DNA from: Kamptonema formosum PCC 6407
Lineage (GTDB): Bacteria; Cyanobacteriota; Cyanobacteriia; Cyanobacteriales; Microcoleaceae
Length of the DNA: 64,000 nt
Assembly (NCBI RefSeq): GCF_000332155.1
Contig: NZ_KB235903.1
Span: forward strand, 1,955,328 to 2,019,327
Direction: 5' to 3'
Shown here: positions 42,044-51,125 of the stretch, in pieces
Position numbering within the stretch: the stretch's first letter is position 1
Layout of the letters: every line of letters starts with the position of its first letter
Translations under genes and position numbers: made by a program
Notes under the pieces: model-generated
The model's input: only the letters and a program-made list of their open reading frames with translations
What the model was told of the DNA's origin: nothing
Databases searched by the model: none

Positions 42044-43638
42044 ATCATCTTTTAAATAAACTACTTGGCCCCCGCCAAATGGAGTATTTAGCAATTAATC
42101 AACAGTTCACCATTCTAGAAAAATCTTTTGGAGTAGAACGCTTTGCCGATCGTCCCTGGGAGTTGAAAATAGGTGCAGATGTTCGTCTTGCCTTTCCCGA
42201 AGTAATAGGAGTTGAAGATGTTCTAATCTCCGTCCTTTTAGGGCAGAAAATTAATTTTGAGTTAAAAGGGATTGCGCGATTTGTAGATAACAGTCAGCCT
42301 TTATATTTTGATATTTATGCCTTTGAAAATCGGGAGGAAGACCATATTGAAAATAGATTAATTATTCTGTTTGAAGATGTAACAGAAAAGATGGTTGCCA
42401 AACAAGTCTTAATCCAGAGAGCCAACGAAGCTAATCTTTTATTAAGTGCATTAGCAGCTTCCAAGGATTATATAGATAAAATCATCAAGTCAATGGGTGA
42501 TGCTTTGTTAGTAACCACAACAGCCGGAACTATCAAAACAGTTAATCAATCTGCACAATTTTTGTTTGGTTATAGTGAAGGTGAATTGATTGGCGAGTCG
42601 ATTTCGCTGATTACAGATGAAGATAAATTGTTATCTCAGGCTCGTCACCGTTATATTTTATGTCAAGGGGAACTATCGAATTTTGATATAAAACTACTTT
42701 GTCGTAAGAAAACCAAACAGGAAATCTGGGTAGAGTTTTCCTGTTCAGCTATTCAGACAGAAATACAGGGATTACACGATTTTGTCTATATTGGTCGCGA
42801 CATCACAGAACGCAACCGAGAAGAAATTGAAATTCGTACCGCTTTGGCAAAAGAAAAAGAACTTAGAGAGATAAAATCTAGATTCTTTTCAATGATTGCT
42901 CACGAATTTGCTAATCCTTTGAATACAGTTTTAATGTCTACTGAAATACTTAAGGAACACCAATTAGAAACAACAGAAGCAGAAAAAATCCAATATCTCA
43001 CTCATATTAAAACCGCCTCTAAACACATGATTGAACTGTTAAATGACGTGCGGTTTATCAGCAGTGCAGAGTTAGGAAAAATAGAGTTTAATCCTGTACC
43101 CATCGATTTGACAAAATTTTGCTCAGATCTAGTAGAAGAAATAAAAATTGCTGCGGGTAGGAACCACATAATTCAATTTGTACCCACTCAAAAATCCGCA
43201 CAAAATCCCGGTGAAGATGGTCAACAGGCGGAAATTTTACCATTGTTAGATGCGAAGATGATGCGGCAAATACTTAGTAATTTGCTGCTAAATGCGATCA
43301 AATATTCTCCTCAAGGTAGCACTGTTTACTTTGAATTTGAGCAAAGCTTTCTAGAGGCTGTTTTTACAATAAAAGATGAAGGAATTGGGATTCCGATTGC
43401 CGACCAAGAACAACTATTTGAATCGTTTTATAGAGCGCACAATGTGGGTAAAATATCGGGTACGGGACTAGGCTTAGCCATTGTCAAAGAGTGCGTTAAC
43501 TTGCACGGCGGTAGCATCATTTTTAGCAGTGAAGTTGGCGCGGGTACTACCTTCAGAGTTGCAATTCCTTTAAAGGGCAATAGCCAGATAGAGAAATCAG
43601 ATAGAGAGAAAGCAGAAGGCATTCGCTACAAGAGATAA
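42040..43638 (+). CDS. PAS-domain histidine kinase
   Basis: 532 residues, soluble. The N-terminal ~125 residues (MEYLAINQQFTILEKSFGVERFAD... YFDIYAFENREE... LIILFEDVTEK) form a PAS-like sensor. A PAS domain (~145-258, SMGDALLVTTTAGTIKTVNQSAQFLFGY... VYIGRDITER) follows. The H-box is SMIAHEFANPLNTVL with H288. The ATPase has LLLNAIKYSP, DEGIGIP and GTGLGLAIVKE. The sensor half is strongly similar to that of the next gene. The gene is coupled to the GTPase by overlap, so the kinase may be a GTPase effector or regulator. No response regulator is in the operon. Confidence 0.93.
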   Translation: MNHLLNKLLGPRQMEYLAINQQFTILEKSFGVERFADRPWELKIGADVRLAFPEVIGVEDVLISVLLGQKINFELKGIARFVDNSQPLYFDIYAFENREEDHIENRLIILFEDVTEKMVAKQVLIQRANEANLLLSALAASKDYIDKIIKSMGDALLVTTTAGTIKTVNQSAQFLFGYSEGELIGESISLITDEDKLLSQARHRYILCQGELSNFDIKLLCRKKTKQEIWVEFSCSAIQTEIQGLHDFVYIGRDITERNREEIEIRTALAKEKELREIKSRFFSMIAHEFANPLNTVLMSTEILKEHQLETTEAEKIQYLTHIKTASKHMIELLNDVRFISSAELGKIEFNPVPIDLTKFCSDLVEEIKIAAGRNHIIQFVPTQKSAQNPGEDGQQAEILPLLDAKMMRQILSNLLLNAIKYSPQGSTVYFEFEQSFLEAVFTIKDEGIGIPIADQEQLFESFYRAHNVGKISGTGLGLAIVKECVNLHGGSIIFSSEVGAGTTFRVAIPLKGNSQIEKSDREKAEGIRYKR

Positions 43639-43718
43639 AAGCTTAGATCGCCTGCTTTTCAGTTATCGGTATTTTACGTTTAATTATGTCCTCTTAACTT
43701 ATTATAACTCTATCTTTC

Positions 43719-46106
43719 ATGAAGAGCATTTTTAAAAAACTCTTAGCTCCTCACCACCTAGAATACCTAGCAGTGGATCGGGAATTAACGATTGTAGAGA
43801 CATCCTCCAACGTGCAGCGATTTGCTGAATCTGGAAATATTACATCGGGAAATGATGTTCGCACTGGTTTTCCTGAACTTATAGGAACTGAGGAAATTTT
43901 AGCGGACATTTTAGTAGGAAATTTACCTAGTTTTGAGCTGAAAGCAATTACGCGGGTGTTAGACAATAATTCTATTCTCTATTTCGATCTCTACATTGTC
44001 CAGTACCAAGAAGAAAAAAATTTTGATATCCTGATTATTTTTTTTGAAGATGTAACAGACAGGATGACTCTGGAACAGACATTAGTCCAGGCTACTAATG
44101 AAATGAATCTTTTATTGAGTGCCTTAGCTGGTGCCAAAGATTATATTGATAAAATTATCACTTCAATGGCAGAGGCATTGTTAGTAACAACGCCATCGGG
44201 TAGAATAAAAAAAGTTAATCATGCAGCTCAAATTTTGTTCGGATATACTGAAACCGAATTAGTGGGCCAGTCGATTGAGATGGTAATTACTGACAAAGAA
44301 TTATTTCATAAAATCAATCATTATTCGGCTTTATCTCAAGCTAATGCTGAAGTAGTTTGCACAACTAAAAAGGGAGGAAAATTAACTGTTGCTTTTTCCT
44401 GTTCAGCTATTCAAGGTGATATCGATCGGGTTTATGAAGGCAACGCCTTGGCACAAGATTTAGTTTATATCGGTCGGGATATTACCGAACACCAGCGCAA
44501 TCAACAACGCCAATTAGTGCAACATTTTACTACCCTAGTATTATCAGAATCGCCCACTCTTCAACAGGCAGTCGAAGAAATATTAGCAGTAATTTGCGAT
44601 ACTTTGGGATGGGATACAGGGGAACTTTGGATGTCAGAAGAAGGCGAAAGATTAATCTCAAAAGCGAACAGAAACTTTTCAATTTCCGACCCTAGTTTAC
44701 TCAGATGCGTTCAAAGTTGGGTACAAGCATCAATAGAAATTCCAGAATTTAGAGCTATTACCGAACAGATTACTTTTGCGCCTGGAGTTGGTTTGCCTGG
44801 TCGGGTTTGGGCTAGCGGTTCCTCCCATTGGATTTCTGATGTAGTTGAAGATAATGACTTTTTGCGAAAAGAAATTGCTGCTAAGGAAGGACTACATGGA
44901 GCTTTTAGCTTCCCAATTCTGGGCGATTATGAAGAAATCATCTCAGCAAAAGCTGTTCTGGGAGTTATGACTTTTTTCAGCCGCTTTCCGCAGCAGCTAG
45001 ATGAAGATTTGCTTCAGATAATGGCCGCAATTGGCAGCCAATTCGGTCAGTTTATTAAGCGCAAGCAAGCAGAGGAAGCGCTGCGGGAAAGTGAAGAAAA
45101 AATGCGAGATTTGTTTGAAAATGCTACGGATTTGATTCAAAGTGTGGCTGCGGACGGTCATTTTTTATATGTCAATCGCTCTTGGTTAGAAACTCTAGGT
45201 TACAGAGAAGAAGAAATTACTAACATGACGGTATATGATATTATTCATCCCGACTGTAAAGAACATTGTATGGGGATGTTCGAGCGGGTGATGTCAGGAG
45301 AAAAAATCGAACAAGTTCAAGCAGAATTTATGACCAAAGACGGTCAAAAAATTTCTGTGGAAGGCAGTGTAAACTGTAAATTTGTTGATAGTAAACCTAT
45401 TGCCACTCGCGCTATTTTTCGAGACATTACTGAGCGCCTGAAAACAGAAGAAGCACTGCACCTCCAGCAGGGACAAACTGAACGTCTATTACTGAATATT
45501 TTGCCAGAACCAATTGCCAATCGTCTCAAACAACACGAAGGCATTATTGCTGATGACTTTGCTGAAGTTACAGTTTTATTTGCAGATATTGTGGGCTTTA
45601 CGCCGCTTTCTGCTTCAATGAGTCCGATTGCTTTAGTAGATTTACTCAACCAAATTTTCTCTGCTTTTGACCACCTGTGCGAACGACACGGTTTAGAAAA
45701 AATTAAGACGATTGGTGATGCTTATATGGTAGTAGGAGGTTTGCCTACGCAGAGATCCGATCATGCTGAGACGATCGCGCAAATGGCTATTGATATGCAG
45801 GTAGAAATTGCTTTATTCAACGCGAAAAATAACAAGGATTTCAGTATCCGTATCGGCATTCATAGTGGCCCGGTGGTGGCGGGAGTGATTGGCATTAAAA
45901 AGTTTATTTATGATTTATGGGGTGATACTGTAAACCTAGCATCGCGGATGGAATCGCATGGTTTGGCTGGTCAAATTCAAGTGAGCGATGTTACTTATGA
46001 GTTATTGAAAGATAAATTTTTGTTGCAGAAACGCAGCCCTATTCAAATTAAAGGTAAAGGGGAAATGACTACTTATTTTTTGCTGGGCAAAAATCTTAGT
46101 AGGTAA
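43719..46106 (+). CDS. Class III adenylate cyclase with PAS, GAF and PAS sensors
   Basis: 795 residues, soluble. N-terminal PAS-like sensor and PAS domain (~1-260) are paralogous to those of the preceding kinase. A GAF domain (~265-445, ILAVICDTLGWDTGELWM... APGVGLPGRVWASGSSHWISDV), a further PAS (~455-575) and a signalling helix lead to the cyclase domain (~605-795). Catalytic residues are present: metal-binding D623 (FADIVGF) and D667 (TIGDAY), adenine-selecting K663 and D732 (YDLWGD), N739 and R743. It should make cAMP as a homodimer. It is 80 bases after the kinase and likely in the same operon, giving the system a second-messenger output. Confidence 0.93.
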   Translation: MKSIFKKLLAPHHLEYLAVDRELTIVETSSNVQRFAESGNITSGNDVRTGFPELIGTEEILADILVGNLPSFELKAITRVLDNNSILYFDLYIVQYQEEKNFDILIIFFEDVTDRMTLEQTLVQATNEMNLLLSALAGAKDYIDKIITSMAEALLVTTPSGRIKKVNHAAQILFGYTETELVGQSIEMVITDKELFHKINHYSALSQANAEVVCTTKKGGKLTVAFSCSAIQGDIDRVYEGNALAQDLVYIGRDITEHQRNQQRQLVQHFTTLVLSESPTLQQAVEEILAVICDTLGWDTGELWMSEEGERLISKANRNFSISDPSLLRCVQSWVQASIEIPEFRAITEQITFAPGVGLPGRVWASGSSHWISDVVEDNDFLRKEIAAKEGLHGAFSFPILGDYEEIISAKAVLGVMTFFSRFPQQLDEDLLQIMAAIGSQFGQFIKRKQAEEALRESEEKMRDLFENATDLIQSVAADGHFLYVNRSWLETLGYREEEITNMTVYDIIHPDCKEHCMGMFERVMSGEKIEQVQAEFMTKDGQKISVEGSVNCKFVDSKPIATRAIFRDITERLKTEEALHLQQGQTERLLLNILPEPIANRLKQHEGIIADDFAEVTVLFADIVGFTPLSASMSPIALVDLLNQIFSAFDHLCERHGLEKIKTIGDAYMVVGGLPTQRSDHAETIAQMAIDMQVEIALFNAKNNKDFSIRIGIHSGPVVAGVIGIKKFIYDLWGDTVNLASRMESHGLAGQIQVSDVTYELLKDKFLLQKRSPIQIKGKGEMTTYFLLGKNLSR

Positions 46107-46152
46107 TTGTTAACGGTTAACTGTTAACCGTTAACTGTTAACCGTTAAACTG
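46105..46152. repeat. GTTAAC-rich heptamer repeats
   Basis: Alternating TGTTAAC and CGTTAAC units lie between the cyclase gene and the convergent M16 gene. They contain self-complementary GTTAAC and may fold as hairpins; a terminator role is possible. Confidence 0.7.
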
Positions 46153-46161
46153 TTGTTCTGT

Positions 46162-47664
46162 TCAACTTTTAGCGGGAATTGTGATATCAATCGATTCCAC
46201 CTTAACTGAATTTCCGAGACTGGTTAGAGGTGGCTTAATCGCATCAGTATTGCCGACTACTAAGGTTACTATGTTCTCCGGTTTCAAATAGGTGTTTGCC
46301 ACGCGCTGCACGTCAGCAATAGTTGTTGATTCAACTTGACGGCGATAGCGAAAGATGAAATCGGAGGGATAATTGTAGTATTCATATCGCATTAATCGCG
46401 ATAAGGTTTGACTGGGATCTTCAAAATTGAAGATAAAAGAATTGAGAGTTGAATCTTTGGCAAAAGCTAATTCTTCTGGGGTAATTTTTTCAGTACGAAT
46501 CCGCTCAATTTCAGTCAGAATAGCTTGAATAAAGGGTACTGTTGCTTCCGATCGCGTCTGTCCGCCAGCGATAAATATTCCCGGATAGTCAAATCTCGGA
46601 CTCCAAGCAGCGTAGACGGTGTAGGCTAGTCCTTGGCGCGATCGCACATTATTAAACAAACGGCCTCCAAAACCATTAAGCACGCCATTCATTACATCTA
46701 GGGCCGCATAATCAGGACTGCTAAAAGTACCTCCCAAGTGACCCATTTCTATGTAACTTTGGCTTAATTGTGGCTGATTTACAAAAAATAAACCGCCTTG
46801 GCTAGCTTGAGATACGGGAGGTAAAGGTAATTGGCGACTTGCCTTTGGGGATTGCCAATCGCCAAATTTCTGCTCAATGAGCGATCGCATTTTCGCGGTG
46901 TCAAAATCCCCCGCAATGCCCAAAATTATATTCTGAGGGTGGAAATACTGCTGATAAAAACTCACCAAATCCTCGCGGGAAATATTATTGAGCGTTTCAT
47001 ACTCGACAGTACGAGCGTAAGGACTGCGATCGCCATAAATCAGTTTTTGAAATTCTCGGCCCGCAATACCCTCTGGATCGTCATTCCGCCGCGCGATCGC
47101 GCCTTGCTCTTGATTCTTTGCTAAATCCAGTTTATCCTGAGCAAAAGCAGGCTCCCGAATCACCTCAGCAAATAGCCCAAAAACCGTCTCTAAATCTTCA
47201 CTCAAAGCACTAAAACCTGCGTTACCAGCACTAAGACCAATACCCGTTTCTACCGCTGCCGCACGCTGTTCTAATAACTGATTGAGTTCATCAGGCGGAT
47301 GCTGGCGAGTGCCTCCAGTCCGCATTACATTTCCGGTCAAACTTGCCAGTCCTAATTTATCTTCTGGTTCAAAGCGATCGCCAGTACGAACTAAGGCTGT
47401 TCCCCCCACCAGCGGTAATTCGTGGTCTTCCATTAAATAGACCCGCATTCCATTTTTAAGTTCAAATCGAGTGTATTTCGGCAACTGAATCTCTGGTAGC
47501 GGTGGGAAAGTTAACTCGTCATAGTGTTTTGCTGCTACTGCAAAAGCAGAGGAAAAATTAAAAAATATCAGTGCAAACACTACAAAGCTAAAGCTAAAAA
47601 GAAATAACTTTGCCTGTTTTTTAATTCCACTTTTGCTCTTCATCCGATCTCCCTGAATTGCCAT
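46162..47664 (-). CDS. M16 peptidase-like protein without zinc motif
   Basis: 500 residues. AGGAGA lies six bases before the ATG at 47664; a second ATG seven codons in (MKSKSGIKKQ) also has a good site. Residues ~15-42 are a signal peptide or anchor (FLFSFSFVVFALIFFNFSSAFAVA). The body is an M16B fold, but where the HxxEH zinc motif should be the sequence reads LGLASLTGNVMRTGG, so it cannot bind zinc there. M16B enzymes often use one catalytic and one non-catalytic subunit; the catalytic partner is encoded upstream. The pair is likely periplasmic. Confidence 0.88.
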   Translation of the reverse strand: MAIQGDRMKSKSGIKKQAKLFLFSFSFVVFALIFFNFSSAFAVAAKHYDELTFPPLPEIQLPKYTRFELKNGMRVYLMEDHELPLVGGTALVRTGDRFEPEDKLGLASLTGNVMRTGGTRQHPPDELNQLLEQRAAAVETGIGLSAGNAGFSALSEDLETVFGLFAEVIREPAFAQDKLDLAKNQEQGAIARRNDDPEGIAGREFQKLIYGDRSPYARTVEYETLNNISREDLVSFYQQYFHPQNIILGIAGDFDTAKMRSLIEQKFGDWQSPKASRQLPLPPVSQASQGGLFFVNQPQLSQSYIEMGHLGGTFSSPDYAALDVMNGVLNGFGGRLFNNVRSRQGLAYTVYAAWSPRFDYPGIFIAGGQTRSEATVPFIQAILTEIERIRTEKITPEELAFAKDSTLNSFIFNFEDPSQTLSRLMRYEYYNYPSDFIFRYRRQVESTTIADVQRVANTYLKPENIVTLVVGNTDAIKPPLTSLGNSVKVESIDITIPAKS

Positions 47665-47696
47665 TTTTTCTCCTACTTCCCAAACAAAAATAACCC

Positions 47697-47786
47697 TTGC
47701 TGCTAATTGCTAATTGCTAATTGCTAATTGCTAATTGCTAATTGCTAATTGCTAATTGCTAATTGCTAATTGCTAATTGCTAATTG
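47697..47786. repeat. TTGCTAA heptamer array (about 12 units)
   Basis: Twelve or so perfect copies of a 7-base unit are followed by C-rich CTCCCCTGC repeats up to 47850. It occupies the gap between the two M16 genes; the length probably differs between strains. Confidence 0.95.
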
Positions 47787-47854
47787 GGGAAAGAGTTTCC
47801 TCATCTCCCCTGCTCCCCCGCTTCCCCGCTCCCCTGCTCCCCCGCCCCCCTTCT

Positions 47855-49510
47855 TCAATTAGGCAATAATCGCCCTACTGTGCGATTTTCTGGGCGGAAA
47901 GTTTCTTTAGCGACGCGCTGAATATCGGCCGTTGTAATAGCAGCGATCGCATCTAACTCCTTAAACAAATTGCGCCATGAACCCGTTTTCACTTCATAAT
48001 TAACCAGCGCAAAAGCCATACCCTGGTTAGAATCGAGCGATCGCAACAAAGTCGCTCGTGCTTTAGTTTTCACCCGCGCCAACTCCACATCAGAAACAGG
48101 TTCAGATTGCAACCGCTCAATCTCAGTCCGCAGAGCCGTTGCCACTTCATCAACAGTATGGCCAGGAGCCGTCATCGCATAAAAAAGCATCAAATTGGCA
48201 TACTTTTCCCCTGGATAGCCGCTGAAACCCTCAGCAACTAGCGCTAATTGTTGTTTTTCTACCAAAGACTTGTAGAGGCGAGAAGTGCGGCCACTGCTGA
48301 GCAAACTGGCGATCGCTTCATAAATAACATGATCGGGATGATTCATCGCCGGTCGGTGATATCCTTCCAAATACCAAGGTTGAGATTGCAACTGTACTGT
48401 AACTTCCCTTGGTTCCGTCTGTGCCGGCTCCACAATTGTCAATTCTGGAGGGGCTGGCTTAGCCTTGTAGCGACCGAAATAAACCTCTGCTAGTCGCTTC
48501 ACATTCGCGGCCTGAACATCTCCCACCACTGCCACTGTTAACTTACTAGGGATGTAGTAAGCATCGAAAAATTCTTGAACATCACTCCTTTTTAAATTGC
48601 TAATATCTTCACTGTAGCCAATCACTGGGCGGCGATAGGGATGAGTAGAAAAAGCTTTATTTGCAAATGCCTCAATCATCTTACCCACAGGGGAATTTTC
48701 GCTTCGCAATCTGCGCTCTTCTAAAATTACCTGTTTTTCCTTATAAAATTCTCTAAAAACTGGTTCTAGAAACCGCTCCGACTCCAGAGACATCCACAGT
48801 TCTAGCTTATTTGAGGGCAGACTATAAAAGTAGGAAGTTGCATCCGTAGAAGTTGTAGCATTTAGTCCCACACCTCCTGCCTGTTCCACAATTTTACCCA
48901 GTTCATTCTGCTTAACGTATGCCGATGCTTCGGCTTCAATCTTGTCAAATTCTGCCTTTAATTTGGCAATTTCTTCTGTCTTACCGCTAGCTTTAGCTGC
49001 TTGGATTTGGTCAAAAATTTTATCCTGTTTTTCTAGTAGGGGTTTTTCAGATTTATAGTCCTTTGTCCCAATTTTGGGAGTTCCTTTGAATGCTAAATGT
49101 TCTAGATAGTGAGCAACACCTGTTTTGCCATCAGGCTCATTTGCCCCGCCTACGTCAGCGTAAATCAGAAAGGAAACTACAGGGGCTCTGGGCCTTTCTA
49201 GCACAATAAATTTCATGCCATTTTCGAGGCGAAATTCTGTCACCTGCTGAATGACGCGATCGAGATAGGGTTGAATTGAGGATACCTGCCCTTGTCCCGC
49301 GTTTGTTAAGGATGGGTTAGTGGGGTTTTCGCGGGCGATCGCGATCGCTGGTGGCATCCCGCACCAGAGCAAAATAGCGGCAAGTAAAGATGCGATCGAT
49401 CGTCTCAATCCGTTGAGCCGCCTGCACTGTTGAAGCCAAATAAGAAGCATAGAAATTAGCACTGAAGTCAACCGAGAGAACAAACTTATCAAGTGTAAGA
49501 TCGGAACCAC
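47855..49510 (-). CDS. M16 family zinc metallopeptidase, catalytic subunit
   Basis: About 551 residues from a GTG at 49508-49510; the start is uncertain because residues 1-59 contain two hydrophobic stretches, the second (SIASLLAAILLWCGMPPAIAIA) a good signal peptide. The zinc motif HYLEH is at 134-138 (GVAHYLEHLAFKGT), and the distal glutamate is in VILEERRLRSE. The two M16 lobes are present. Insulinase-like peptidases of this size degrade peptides in the periplasm. The non-catalytic partner follows downstream, separated by heptamer repeats. Confidence 0.92.
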   Translation of the reverse strand: MVPILHLISLFSRLTSVLISMLLIWLQQCRRLNGLRRSIASLLAAILLWCGMPPAIAIARENPTNPSLTNAGQGQVSSIQPYLDRVIQQVTEFRLENGMKFIVLERPRAPVVSFLIYADVGGANEPDGKTGVAHYLEHLAFKGTPKIGTKDYKSEKPLLEKQDKIFDQIQAAKASGKTEEIAKLKAEFDKIEAEASAYVKQNELGKIVEQAGGVGLNATTSTDATSYFYSLPSNKLELWMSLESERFLEPVFREFYKEKQVILEERRLRSENSPVGKMIEAFANKAFSTHPYRRPVIGYSEDISNLKRSDVQEFFDAYYIPSKLTVAVVGDVQAANVKRLAEVYFGRYKAKPAPPELTIVEPAQTEPREVTVQLQSQPWYLEGYHRPAMNHPDHVIYEAIASLLSSGRTSRLYKSLVEKQQLALVAEGFSGYPGEKYANLMLFYAMTAPGHTVDEVATALRTEIERLQSEPVSDVELARVKTKARATLLRSLDSNQGMAFALVNYEVKTGSWRNLFKELDAIAAITTADIQRVAKETFRPENRTVGRLLPN

Positions 49511-49573
49511 TCTTTATAGCATAAAGACTTTTGGATGTTTGGGGGATCTCTTCTCGATCAGATGTTAGGCTAA

Positions 49574-49645
49574 TTAGGACTTACGCACCCTTGATGTAAC
49601 GCCGCCCTCTGGGCGGTGAAGATACCGCCCAGAGGGCGGCGTTAC
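49574..49645. repeat. Palindromic element, family C, copy 2
   Basis: TTAGGACTTACGCA is followed by the long palindrome GTAACGCCGCCCTCTGGGCGG... CCGCCCAGAGGGCGGCGTTAC (49596-49645). The right-hand TAAGTCC end is degraded. It lies between the divergent M16 and TetR genes. Confidence 0.7.
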
Positions 49646-49737
49646 GAGAGTAGTGTATAAGTGCTGTTTTAGCTTAACCAGCAGCAGCCCCAACTTTAAA
49701 TTTTAGTTCTCAATTCCCTATTCCCAATTTTCCAGCT

Positions 49738-50358
49738 ATGCGAATTTTTAATCAGTCCCCTCCTTCAGAAACAGAGACGCGAAAGCGGATTTTGCAAGCA
49801 GCACAACGTTTATTTGCCTGCAAAGGCTACGAAGGTACTACAACTGCTTCTTTAGCACAGGCGGCGGGTGTGGCGGAGGGTACGCTATTTCGGCATTTTC
49901 CCAATAAAAAGGCAATTTTGATCGAGGTAGCAACTAATGGCTGGGTAGAAATTTTGACTGATTTACTGACAGAATTGAGCGAGATGGCTAGTTATAAAGC
50001 TGTGGCTCAAGTGATGCGGCGGCGGATGCTAAATGTCCGAGATAATGCGGATATGATGCGAGTATGTTTTATGGAAGCACAGTTTCACCCAGAGTTGCGC
50101 GATCGCATTCAAGCAGAAGTGATTGGAAAAATGACAGATGTGGCTGAGGCTTTCTTCCAAACGGCGATGGATAGGGGAGTTTATCGGCAGATGAATCCTA
50201 AAATTGTAGCTCAGGTATTTTTGGGAATGTTTGCGATCGCAGGCTTCAGTCAAGATACTCTTTTAGAACCCGGTGCTTCTCCTCAAGCAATACAAGAAAT
50301 GGCAGAAGGATTAGCAGATATTTTCCTCAATGGTGTTTTGATCGAAGAGAAAGGGTGA
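49738..50358 (+). CDS. TetR family transcriptional regulator
   Basis: 206 residues. The N-terminal DNA-binding domain is clear: RKRILQAAQRLFACKGYEGTTTASLAQAAGVAEGTLFRHFPNKKAIL, a textbook TetR helix-turn-helix. The C-terminal ligand-binding part is helical and not diagnostic. It is followed after 19 bases by a GNAT gene, with which it may be co-transcribed. TetR proteins usually repress their own operon or a transporter; the divergent M16 genes are possible targets. Confidence 0.92.
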   Translation: MRIFNQSPPSETETRKRILQAAQRLFACKGYEGTTTASLAQAAGVAEGTLFRHFPNKKAILIEVATNGWVEILTDLLTELSEMASYKAVAQVMRRRMLNVRDNADMMRVCFMEAQFHPELRDRIQAEVIGKMTDVAEAFFQTAMDRGVYRQMNPKIVAQVFLGMFAIAGFSQDTLLEPGASPQAIQEMAEGLADIFLNGVLIEEKG

Positions 50359-50377
50359 AAATCGCAACCAAGTATGT

Positions 50378-50902
50378 ATGACTAATAGTTTCAAATATTC
50401 TATTCGCCCGTTAACTCAAGAAGACGAGCCTTTTTTGTGGCAAATGCTCTATGAAGCTGCCCATTTAGCAGAAGAAGGTGAATCAACAGTCGAAGCTGTG
50501 AGGAATCATCCTCTAATTGCCAAATATGTCAAAAATTGGGGGCGGAAAAACGATTTCGGCTTTCTGGCTTGGGAATTAACCAACCACCAGCCAGTAGGGG
50601 CGGTATGGGCGCGTTTGTTTACAGGAGAAAAGCAAGGATTAGGCTACATTGACGATGTTACCCCAGAATTAGCGATCGCAGTTCTTCCCCAACATCGAGG
50701 TAAAGGCATAGGAAGACAGTTACTCGTTAGTTTGTTAGCAGCGGCAAAACTCTCTTACCCCTCAATCTCTTTAAGTGTCAGAAGCTCAAATCTAGACGCA
50801 ATCCACCTGTACAAAGAATTAGGATTTGCAATGATAGAGGGAAGTGAAACTATTAACCGAGTCGGCGGTATATCTTTTACTATGAAACTAAGTTTTTGTT
50901 AA
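50378..50902 (+). CDS. GNAT family N-acetyltransferase
   Basis: 174 residues. Acetyl-CoA-dependent acetyltransferase fold with the motif A signature LPQHRGKGIGRQLLVSLLAAAK (about residues 107-128) and motif B ALDAIHLYKELGF-like LDAIHLYKELGFAM. The N-terminal YSIRPLTQEDEPFLWQMLYEA resembles the YitI/RimI-type group. The substrate is unknown. It probably forms an operon with the TetR gene. Confidence 0.9.
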   Translation: MTNSFKYSIRPLTQEDEPFLWQMLYEAAHLAEEGESTVEAVRNHPLIAKYVKNWGRKNDFGFLAWELTNHQPVGAVWARLFTGEKQGLGYIDDVTPELAIAVLPQHRGKGIGRQLLVSLLAAAKLSYPSISLSVRSSNLDAIHLYKELGFAMIEGSETINRVGGISFTMKLSFC

Positions 50903-51022
50903 TTATGGAGTTTCAATGTGAAAGTTTGAGAACCTAAAAAATTATAATAGTGGCAGTTGCTTCTAAAATCAGATAATAATCAATTATAATATACAGCAAG
51001 TCTAAATCATTCATACAGATTT

Positions 51023-51050
51023 GTAGGGGTAGCGCCCCCGTGCCTACCCC
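51023..51050. repeat. Hairpin GTAGGGG...CCTACCCC
   Basis: GTAGGGGTAG and CTACCCC arms around GCGCCCCCGTGC form a strong hairpin upstream of the Uma2 gene. This is a common type of cyanobacterial dispersed palindrome. Confidence 0.6.
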
Positions 51051-51125
51051 CATCGTTCGGGCAGCCACTTAATTGTACAACTCAATCCTTCTACCTGAAA
51101 GTCATCACTATCAGTTGAGGTTAAA

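Noticed and set aside
47697-47786. CRISPR array
   Set aside because: It is a simple 7-base tandem repeat with no spacers; no cas genes are present in the window.
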